This document shows positions 44,175 through 51,634 of a DNA stretch of 64,000 nucleotides, in pieces (position 1 is the stretch's first letter; every line of letters starts with the position of its first letter). Source of the stretch: Nocardiopsis_C rhodophaea (GTDB lineage: Bacteria > Actinomycetota > Actinomycetes > Streptosporangiales > Streptosporangiaceae); contig NZ_BAAAPC010000002.1 of the NCBI RefSeq assembly GCF_039530945.1, positions 186,001-250,000 of the forward strand, given 5' to 3'. The notes beneath the pieces are model-generated. The model was not told the DNA's origin. It made no database searches and worked only from the letters and a program-made list of their open reading frames with translations. Made by a program: the position numbers and the translations under genes.

Positions 44175-45863
44175 GTGAACGTCCCACGTGAAGTTGTAAA
44201 ACAGTCGCGCAAGTTCGTGGCGAGGCGAGCACCCGCTGCTGTTAAGGAATTAGTTGCGCAAAGTAGAAAGCGAGGAAGGAGAGCGGGCGATGGACCACTC
44301 CGCGTAGCTGCCTGGCGGGATTCGATGGTTGTAGCCCGAGTCTGGGACGGGCCATTCGCTATCGATAAGTTCGCCGCCCACCAGGTGGAGCGATGCGCTG
44401 ACATGCTAGAAGAGCTCGATATCCCCTACTTTCTCGTGCGGGCGAGAAAACCATATTCCTGGTCTATCGGCGTCGAACTTAAATATCGCGATAAAGTGGT
44501 GGAAGGAATAGCGAAAAACTTCTCTGAATCCGCCCTATACGTAGGGGACGCTGTCAAAGGGGGGACGGCGATAGCCTCAGAGCGCAAAATATCAGAGCTT
44601 CGGAATTCTATGGCCATCAGAGTCGGTGAATACGTTGCTGGCACCGAGGGGCGTGTCATCGCGGGACCTGACCATGGATGCGTCATAGAGTTTTGGGAAG
44701 ACGGTGCCGACGTAGCGAAGTCCCCAGACAAGGGGGTTGGTCGCCTCGAGTCTCTGAAGGTCGTCGTTTCCGACGAACACCTGCAAGAATCCCTGGTCGC
44801 TCCGCGGGCCAATCCGGTGGCTGGTGTGCTTCCCACGGCAGCTCGGAAATCAGCAGAGATCGAGCTGGGAGAAAGGACATATCCTACCTTCAGCGCATTC
44901 GCATGGGACCTTGTCACTGACATATCGTTTCCCATCGACGCCGTATATACATGGGTCGACGGAAGCGACAGCGAATGGGCACAGAAGAGGGATTCGTACC
45001 TTTCCGGTGCCGGAAAGCTCAACCCCCTGGCAGCATCGAAGTCTCGCTACGAGAGCCGGGACGAACTGCTGTATTCACTGCGTTCTCTCGAGATGTTCGC
45101 ACCCTTCATCCGCAATGTCTATATTGTGACTGACGGCCAGACTCCATCGTGGTTGAATCTAAACCACAGTCGAGTCCGAGTTGTTGATCACAAGGACATC
45201 TTCTCTGACCCCTCAGATCTTCCCGTCTTCAATTCCCACGCGATCGAATCGCAGCTTCACCACATCGATGGGCTGGCTGAGCACTACCTCTATCTCAATG
45301 ACGACGTCATGTTCGGTCGTCCGGTGACGCCGCACCTGTTCTTTCATCCAAATGGCGTTGCCAAAGTCAATCCATCAACCTATCGATTCGGGTTGGGCGA
45401 GGCTAGCGTGGACGACCAACCCGTCGATGCGGCTGGAAAGCAGAATAGCGAGCTTCTGTTCAGTGACTTTAACAAGGTGGCGATCACCAAGTTCAAACAC
45501 ACTCCACATCCGCAACAGAGGTCGATTCTCTATGAGCTCGAAGAGCGATATGCGGAGCGATTCAAGGAGACCGCTAGATCGCGGTTCCGCAATCCTCGTG
45601 ACCATTCCATCCCCTCGTCCCTCCAGCTTTACTATGCTGTACTGACGGGACGGGCCGTCTTTGGCAGCGTGAGATATTCCTATCTGAACCTTGCCGACCC
45701 AGAAGCATTCCGGCGTCGTACTCAGGCACTACTAAGAAAAAGAAATTTCGACGCTTTCTGCGTGAATGACACGGTCTCCGTTGAAGATGATGGAGAGTCT
45801 ACCCAGTTGCTGGATAGGTTCTTGCGCGAGTACTTTCCTTTCAAGAGCTCGTTCGAAAAATAG
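44175..45863 (+). CDS. Stealth-family sugar-phosphate transferase
   Basis: 562 residues from the GTG at 44175, with GGAGG 5 nt before it. The C-terminal 310 residues carry the four Stealth conserved regions: IDAVYTWVDGSD (CR1), RDELLYSLRSLEMFAPFIRNVYIVTDGQ (CR2), SHAIESQLHHIDGLAEHYLYLNDDVMFGRPV and the HTPHPQQRSILYELEERY segment (CR3), and EYFPFKSSFE at the end (CR4). Stealth proteins transfer hexose- or HexNAc-1-phosphate to make phosphodiester-linked capsule or wall glycans. The N-terminal 250 residues are an accessory domain I do not recognise. GC is lower than in neighbouring host genes, suggesting transfer. Convergent with the acyltransferase. Confidence 0.88.
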   Translation: MNVPREVVKQSRKFVARRAPAAVKELVAQSRKRGRRAGDGPLRVAAWRDSMVVARVWDGPFAIDKFAAHQVERCADMLEELDIPYFLVRARKPYSWSIGVELKYRDKVVEGIAKNFSESALYVGDAVKGGTAIASERKISELRNSMAIRVGEYVAGTEGRVIAGPDHGCVIEFWEDGADVAKSPDKGVGRLESLKVVVSDEHLQESLVAPRANPVAGVLPTAARKSAEIELGERTYPTFSAFAWDLVTDISFPIDAVYTWVDGSDSEWAQKRDSYLSGAGKLNPLAASKSRYESRDELLYSLRSLEMFAPFIRNVYIVTDGQTPSWLNLNHSRVRVVDHKDIFSDPSDLPVFNSHAIESQLHHIDGLAEHYLYLNDDVMFGRPVTPHLFFHPNGVAKVNPSTYRFGLGEASVDDQPVDAAGKQNSELLFSDFNKVAITKFKHTPHPQQRSILYELEERYAERFKETARSRFRNPRDHSIPSSLQLYYAVLTGRAVFGSVRYSYLNLADPEAFRRRTQALLRKRNFDAFCVNDTVSVEDDGESTQLLDRFLREYFPFKSSFEK

Positions 45864-45917
45864 CGATGACCCGTGGGAGTCTAGTGTCGATCCCGCGCGG
45901 ATTAATCGGTGATGCTG

Positions 45918-45946
45918 GGTGCCCCGGTCGCAGGGAGCGGGGCACC
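45918..45946. terminator. Terminator between convergent Stealth and acyltransferase genes
   Basis: GGTGCCCCG (45918-45926) pairs with CGGGGCACC (45938-45946), 9 bp with an 11-nt loop. Confidence 0.65.
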
Positions 45947-46002
45947 GCGATAGCTTCGAGCAACTATTTCAAATCTTTAATGAATATCGACTTCCCATGT
46001 TA

Positions 46003-48093
46003 TTAGGCCTTCGGTAGCGCATCGTTCAGAGCTTTCCTTATGTATGGATCCAGCACCGGCGCCAGAGATTCGGAAAATGCGTAAGTGAAATGGTTGTCAT
46101 CGAAGTATACCAATCGGTTTCCGATGACTTCGCGGCAGATTCCGTCAGGACATAGATGATCGGTTAGATCGACAAATGTGACATTGTTGTGGTCCTGCGA
46201 GATTTCATCGAAGGGAGGCGAATCTGAGAGCGAACGCGATGACTTGGAAGTGCAATCCTCACGCCTGTGCTGGCTCACGCATTCCGATACGTTGAATCCA
46301 AGCCGTGGGGTGTCACGGACGGCAAGAACATCGATACCCATGTCGTCGAAATCGCGCCAGATCTCCTGATATCCGTCGACGACTACTTCATGCCCATTGC
46401 CCTCCTGGTCGGTCTGTGTAGCCAGGGTGAAGACAAGATCAGGATGTATCTCAGAAATCTCCTGGAAAGCCCGAGTATTCCAGGTGGTACATGCTGTGTA
46501 TTCTTTTTCGTGGCGATATTGAATCGCCGGAGTGAACTGGCAGGCGCTTTTGGTGATCATGATAAGCCGCCACCCGTTATCCTCCGTAATTCTTTCGAGA
46601 GCATGAAACCAGTGACGAGCGTGCGAACTTCCCACGAGCACGATGGTGTACTCGGCATCTGCGGGCCCGTATTCGCACGCGATGACGTCGTCCTCTGGGA
46701 TTCGAGTGTTGCAATCGTCGGTGAGGGACTTTGTCCTTTTTTCGGCGATACTGGGATCCGGGTGGACGGGAAGGGTCGGCAGGCTCGTCTTGAGGTCGGA
46801 ATCGGCGTAGATGGCCGCACCGGGGTAGAGCGTCGGGTTCGAGCTTTGCTCGGTGCGAGTCCTCAGCTGGTTTTCGAGGAGCCCGCCCCATAAGCCGCCA
46901 ATCGCGAGAACCGGTACCAGGGAGGCTGCGATGATGCTCAGCGACCATGCTGGGGTAGTCCGGCTACGGGTGAAGCGGGTGACTCCGTCCTCGATCAGGC
47001 GGGTGGTGGCGAATGCCAGCAGTAGGGAACTCGCAATCACGTAACTGCCTCCGATGAGACTGGGGCGGACGCGATCGGTCACCTCCAAGTAGAAGATCAA
47101 GACTGGCCAGTGCCACAGGTAGAAGCTGTAGGCCCGTTTTCCCAGTGCTGTGAGCGGCCGCCAAGAAAGAATCCGGTCTGCGCCGATACGACTGCGCGTG
47201 GTTCCTGCGAGCAGGATCAGGAGCGCGCCTAACGTGGGCCAGAGTGCTATATATCCAGGGAATGCTGAGTCCTTCGGCACTAGGATCCCGCACAACACCA
47301 AGGAGATCAGCCCGGTCCAGCCCATCATTACTCTTAATTTACAGGGCAAACTGATTCGTGGCAGCACCGCTGCGGCGATTCCGCCAAGGGCTAGTTCCCA
47401 TAGGCGGGCACCGGAGTCGAAGTAGGCCCAAACAGATGAATGGTGGGTGACGAAAATGGAGTAAGTGAGAGACGCGGCAAATATCGCCATACAGCTGAGA
47501 AGGACCCACGTGCGGAAGGACCATGCGGTTCGAGAAGCGAGGATCGCGGCACCGAGGACCACAAAGGGCCAGAGCAAGTAGAACTGTCCTTGGACAGCGA
47601 GAGACCAGAAGTGCTGGACTGGACTGGCGGTGTTGTTATCCGCGAGATAGTCGACGGCGCCGAATGCTAGATGCCAATTGGCGTAGTAGAGCGCTGAGGA
47701 GATCACATCGGAAATCGTTTCCAACCAACGAGAGCGCGGAAAATAGATGAACGCGCCGAGGAGGACCGCTCCGAGGACGATAGCCGCTGACGGGGCTAGT
47801 CGCTTCAGTAGCCGTGTCCAGAAGGCGATAAGAGCGATACCGTCTTGTCGATCTACCGATCGAATCAGCGAACCGGTGATAAGGAATCCGGTCAGTAGGA
47901 GGAATACGTCAACGCCACCGGAGACGCCCCCGAGCCAGACATGGTAGACAGCGACGAGAAGGATGGCGACGGCGCGAAGGCCGTCGATTTCCGGACGTTT
48001 CCGATGGCCTGGGATGCTCGAACGTCCGATATGTGGATGCGCTACCTTCGTGTAGTCGGGATGTGAGAAAGCGTTGTTTGTACTGGGGAGAGA
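46003..48093 (-). CDS. Acyltransferase-3 family O-acetyltransferase with SGNH domain
   Basis: About 696 residues. N-terminal half: RPEIDGLRAVAILLVAVYHV with the conserved Asp-Gly-Leu-Arg-Ala and active-site His, VDVFLLLTGFLITGSL, RRLAP-like LLKRLAPSA, and about ten membrane helices. C-terminal third: extracytoplasmic SGNH hydrolase-like domain with IVLVGSSHARHW (Ser) and a terminal DDNHFTYAF (catalytic Asp/His). This is the OatA/OafB layout, which moves acetyl groups across the membrane onto wall or surface glycans. The start is uncertain (GTG 48093 without ribosome site, or ATG 48171). Lower GC than the host average. Confidence 0.88.
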   Translation of the reverse strand, partial: SLPSTNNAFSHPDYTKVAHPHIGRSSIPGHRKRPEIDGLRAVAILLVAVYHVWLGGVSGGVDVFLLLTGFLITGSLIRSVDRQDGIALIAFWTRLLKRLAPSAAIVLGAVLLGAFIYFPRSRWLETISDVISSALYYANWHLAFGAVDYLADNNTASPVQHFWSLAVQGQFYLLWPFVVLGAAILASRTAWSFRTWVLLSCMAIFAASLTYSIFVTHHSSVWAYFDSGARLWELALGGIAAAVLPRISLPCKLRVMMGWTGLISLVLCGILVPKDSAFPGYIALWPTLGALLILLAGTTRSRIGADRILSWRPLTALGKRAYSFYLWHWPVLIFYLEVTDRVRPSLIGGSYVIASSLLLAFATTRLIEDGVTRFTRSRTTPAWSLSIIAASLVPVLAIGGLWGGLLENQLRTRTEQSSNPTLYPGAAIYADSDLKTSLPTLPVHPDPSIAEKRTKSLTDDCNTRIPEDDVIACEYGPADAEYTIVLVGSSHARHWFHALERITEDNGWRLIMITKSACQFTPAIQYRHEKEYTACTTWNTRAFQEISEIHPDLVFTLATQTDQEGNGHEVVVDGYQEIWRDFDDMGIDVLAVRDTPRLGFNVSECVSQHRREDCTSKSSRSLSDSPPFDEISQDHNNVTFVDLTDHLCPDGICREVIGNRLVYFDDNHFTYAFSESLAPVLDPYIRKALNDALPKA

Positions 48094-48335
48094 CACAAGC
48101 GACCAGGTTGAATAGGGGAATAGAAGTGCGATATGCCTAACCGGGCACACAACTGACGATAATAGGTGCATACGGTGATGGTGGGCATCAAGCGGTGCTT
48201 GCCGTGGTCGTGGCCGATAGACGGCTCACCTGACCTGGGAATCCTTATGGAGTATCGCAGAATCGTGATCGAATTGTGCCGCTATGCTTGAGTCGAGTAA
48301 GGAGTGCCGGGCTCAGGCGGTTAGGGTGATGGGCT

Positions 48336-49913
48336 GTGGAGGACGCAGCGAGCCGTATCTTCAGCATGGCTCGGAGGTCGCAAGCATGCCAGGTACTGAT
48401 CCTTGGCCTTGGGCTCAGTTTCTTGCATGTTGCAGACATTGAAAGTGAAGTTTCAGCTCCGTTCGGTTCTGACGCCAGTATTCGGGAGGTCATCCCCGGG
48501 GTGACTCTTTACGAAGGTTGGCTTGGCCATGGTGAGGGGGACTGGGTGGTGACGGTGCGTCGTCGCGGCTCCGCTGGGTGGCAGGTTTTGCATTCGCGGC
48601 GTGAGGCACGGGGGCTACAGAGGAGGTTGAAGAAGCACGGTTTCGCGGCGAAAGCCAGTCGGCTCCTGTGGCCGGATGGCGTCGTGGGCCCCCGTCGGGT
48701 AGCGGGAGTTCGGGTACGTCTGGACGCTTCCTACGGGGAACGCGGGGACGCTCGTGATGCAGCGGATCGGCTGAAAGCGGACGGCTTCAACGCGGTGGTT
48801 GAGTGGACAGGAGCCGATCCCGACAGCGACGCGACGCGTACCCTAGCAGCCCTTCTGGTGGTTGATCCGGCGCGCGCGAATATTGGGCTCCGTCCCGACT
48901 ACGGCGACGTCTTGGCCGAAGCGAGTCGAGTGCAAGACATTGCTTCCGATGCCGTGGCGGGGGTTAACGGGGGGTTCTTCGTGACCAAGGACTCTTATGG
49001 GATTCCGGGTACCCCCGCTGGGATCGGTGTCTATGAGGACGGAACAGTGCTGTCCGAGGCGACGAACGGTCGGGCGGCGGTCATCGTTCATGAGCAAAGG
49101 CCCACAGTGCAAATCAGCCGACTCTCTACGAAGATGTCGGCAAGGACGGGGAAAGAAAGCCGGGAGGTTGACGGAGTCAACCGTCGCCCGGGATTAATCC
49201 GGAACTGCGGCGGAGTGGGAGGCGACAAGCCCACAGAGATGCCGCTCCATGACGTTACCTGCACCGATCCGGACGAACTTGTCGTGTTCACGGAAGAGCT
49301 CGGCCGGCCGACTCCGAGAAGTTCCGGGGTCGAGTTGATCGTCGGCTCTGACACGATCGTGACCGAGATCAGAGAGCCTGGAGGCGCGATTCCTAGCGGC
49401 GGCTACACGATCCAAGGGACAGGCGATGCTGCCGAGTGGCTGCGGGCGAATGCCTCGGTTGGTGCCCCCTTCGAGATGGATATCCGGATCACGGATGCTG
49501 AGGGGGAGGACGTCGAGCTGGCCCCTGGAACGGGAGTTATCAATGGTGGACCGGTGCTTGTGCGCGATGGGAAGGTATCCATTGACCTCGCGACTGAGGG
49601 ATTGATCCGGGAAGAGGACCGTTCGTTCCCCTATGTATGGGCTGTCAAGCGGCATCCGCGTACCGCCATCGGACTCGATGCTCGAGGGCGGATCCTTCTT
49701 CTCGCGGTATCAGGGCGTCAACCAGGGGTTAGTGATGGCCTGGGGCTGCATGAGGTGGCCGAAGTCTTGTCGACGCTCGGTGCCGACAGGGCTGTCGCTC
49801 TCGATGGCGGCGGTTCGACCACGATGGTCGTGGAAGGGGACCCGGTCATTGTGGGCGACGCTCGGGAAGGGCAGCGGAAGGTCGCTGACGCACTGACGCT
49901 CGTTACCCCATGA
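48336..49913 (+). CDS. Secreted phosphodiester glycosidase (NAGPA-like)
   Basis: 525 residues. A hydrophobic N-terminal segment (ACQVLILGLGLSFLHVA) suggests export or anchoring. A SPOR-like module follows at about 85-170 (LDASYGERGDARDAADRLKADGFNAVVEW). The catalytic domain at about 190-525 has VAGVNGGFFV, GLIRNCGG, NGGPVLVRDG, PRTAIGLDARGRILLLAVSGRQ and the terminal VALDGGGSTTMVVEGDPV, all marks of the phosphodiester glycosidase (NAGPA) family that removes GlcNAc from GlcNAc-1-phosphate diesters. ATG 48366 is an alternative start. Divergent from the acyltransferase gene. Confidence 0.85.
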   Translation: MEDAASRIFSMARRSQACQVLILGLGLSFLHVADIESEVSAPFGSDASIREVIPGVTLYEGWLGHGEGDWVVTVRRRGSAGWQVLHSRREARGLQRRLKKHGFAAKASRLLWPDGVVGPRRVAGVRVRLDASYGERGDARDAADRLKADGFNAVVEWTGADPDSDATRTLAALLVVDPARANIGLRPDYGDVLAEASRVQDIASDAVAGVNGGFFVTKDSYGIPGTPAGIGVYEDGTVLSEATNGRAAVIVHEQRPTVQISRLSTKMSARTGKESREVDGVNRRPGLIRNCGGVGGDKPTEMPLHDVTCTDPDELVVFTEELGRPTPRSSGVELIVGSDTIVTEIREPGGAIPSGGYTIQGTGDAAEWLRANASVGAPFEMDIRITDAEGEDVELAPGTGVINGGPVLVRDGKVSIDLATEGLIREEDRSFPYVWAVKRHPRTAIGLDARGRILLLAVSGRQPGVSDGLGLHEVAEVLSTLGADRAVALDGGGSTTMVVEGDPVIVGDAREGQRKVADALTLVTP

Positions 49914-50227
49914 CGGCTCCGAACCACGTGTGCCCCGGCGGTGTTCGTTCCTCTTCTGAGAAATTGAGGTGATCCCGACGAATTCGCAGCGGGAGATCCT
50001 TATCAAAGCTCACAAGGCGAAAGATCAAGCATAGGTTACCGTTTCCCTGAGATAGGGGTGGAGCCCCAGATGGAAGATGAGGTGTCGAATCTCCGTCCGG
50101 TTACCGTGAAAGGCTCCACGGACCACCTGGCGCGCCATCTTCAACGTTGGCGAGGAAGGCCTTCTCCTCGTAACGAGTCTGCTGGTCGCGGAGCGCGAGC
50201 GGCGTCGGCCTCGCACCGGCACACACC

Positions 50228-50675
50228 CTGACCTGCTTCCGCCAGGCCGTCCTCGTGCTACGCCACTACCGGATACGACCTTCCTCGGTGCCATGGACTC
50301 AGATCATGGCACCGGGCGCTCCACCGCCTACCGCTCCATCGACGAGGGCACCGACGTGCTCATTGAGCAGGCGCGCGACCGGCACCCGTCTCGTGGCCGG
50401 GACAATGCCCGCAGGGCGGGAACCGGCCACCTCGTCGTGGACGGCATCACGCCGCGCACCGATCGCTGCGCCGAGAAGAGCACGAGCGTGAAAGGCGCGG
50501 AAATCGATCGGGGGGACCTCCCGCCTGCGGGGGTGGGTCCACGGGGAAGGCCCACGCCCATGGCGACAACCTGCGGGGACTGATGGCTGCGGGACTGTCT
50601 CCTCTGTTCATCAGCGATGTTGAGCCCGGATTGGTGCACGATCTCAGAGCCTCCCGCGTCCATCGTGTGACCGCT
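50228..50675 (+). pseudogene. IS5-family transposase remnant, 5' and middle part
   Basis: Broken frames give, in order, LTCFRQAVLVLRHYR, GRSTAYRSIDEGTDVLIEQA, HLVVDGITPRTDRCAEKSTSVKG and LFISDVEPGLVHDLRASRVH. These line up with the HTH region, first catalytic Asp (HLVxDG) and PGSVHDITAAR segments of the common actinobacterial IS5-like DDE transposase. Several frameshifts separate the pieces. Upstream 49914-50227 holds nothing else I can name. Confidence 0.75.
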
Positions 50676-50689
50676 CCCTAAGTGCCTAT

Positions 50690-50830
50690 CTCATTTGGCG
50701 AGCCTGCGATCGCGGCCAGGACCTCGCGTCGCTGTGTCTGCGCCGGCCACGCCCTGGGGCGGGTGGACGCCTGGGGCACCACCCGCTGTAACAGCTCCCA
50801 CAACCCATCCAGGATCAGCCGCTCGGCCAT
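50690..50830 (-). pseudogene. N-terminal fragment of another IS5-like transposase, opposite strand
   Basis: Minus-strand translation MAERLILDGLWELLQRVVPQ and then ...VLAAIAG resembles the N-terminal domain (LvPDaLWelvqPLLP...vlaAIvyvL) of IS5/IS4-like transposases. It lies between the two halves of the rightward IS5-family remnant, so it looks like a nested insertion or recombination product. Confidence 0.6.
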
Positions 50831-50884
50831 CGACGCACGGGCAGGAGACCGAGAATCCAAATGCGATGGCCTCTAAGCCGCGGC

Positions 50885-51166
50885 CGTTTGCGGCCTGCCC
50901 AGCCCTGGCTGACTTGGGATACGGGGGCTGGAATCGGCATCGTCACTCCGTGTAAGCGGCCCGAGGGCGGCCGTGCCTTGGCCGAGGAGACCCGGACTTT
51001 CAACCGTCTCCGGAGCGGGCTGTGCCGCAGGGGGAGAGCGGGTTTCGCGCCGCTGACCCAATGCGGGCGGCTGCTCAAGCACATCCGCGCCAGCCCAGGT
51101 GGGATCGGAGACATCGCCAAAGCCGCTCTCGCTCTCACGCATTTTGAGTGTGGTCAGCTCCAGTAG
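50885..51166 (+). pseudogene. IS5-family transposase remnant, C-terminal part
   Basis: Continues the rightward remnant: PALADLGYGG, then after a frameshift AGIGIVTPCKRPEGG, LAEETRTFNRLRSG, and HIRASPGGIGDIAKAALALTHFE. This is the C-terminal DLGYxGAGxGIxxPxKrP...GDIAxAALvLTHFE region of the same transposase family. Confidence 0.75.
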
Positions 51167-51634
51167 AAATTGCTGGCGTTGCCTCAGCCGAGATGCATTC
51201 TTCCTTCCTTGTGCAGGTGCCATAAGTAGGTCAGGCCTATCTCTAGTCTGTGGCGAATATGACATCTGGGAGATCAGTACTGATCGGCCGCCCCCTATAT
51301 GTGCTGCTTGGGCTGGGGACTGGATACGTTGAGTGATTGTCCTGCATTCGTCTTGCGCCAGTTCGTAGGTATGTGGCACGCTATTTTCCAGCACCACAGG
51401 TGTGTCGAAAGCCCGGCTGAGCGCCGGGCTTTCGTTGTTTTGAGGTCCTGAACCGACGTTCCCTATAAAGGTGCGGGCGCGGGTTACGTATGCCGACCCC
51501 AATGTGCAGCAGCGTTGGTGGCTTGTTTTCCCCTTCGGTTGCGATTCTTCGATCGGGAAATGTTCTGTTTTCAGATGTATAAGGGGGCCAAGTTTTGTCG
51601 AAGTCAAACAATGATCGTCTAGAGGGAGTGGGGC
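51167..51634. other. Intergenic gap of 468 bp with leader repeat copy 2
   Basis: No gene. It contains the second leader repeat (51375-51432) and then an AT-richer 200-bp leader before the tape measure gene. Confidence 0.5.
51375..51432 (+). repeat. Leader repeat copy 2 with terminator
   Basis: Matches 39165-39222 at 51 of 58 positions. It ends with GCCCGGC (51411-51417) and GCCGGGC (51423-51429) around five bases, then TTT. The conserved hairpin plus the conserved block before it suggest a regulatory unit (promoter with attenuator) used by both tail arms. Confidence 0.75.

Noticed and set aside
50873..51607. A 244-codon leftward open frame
   Set aside because: It runs antisense through the IS5 remnant and leader repeat, has no family resemblance and no ribosome site.
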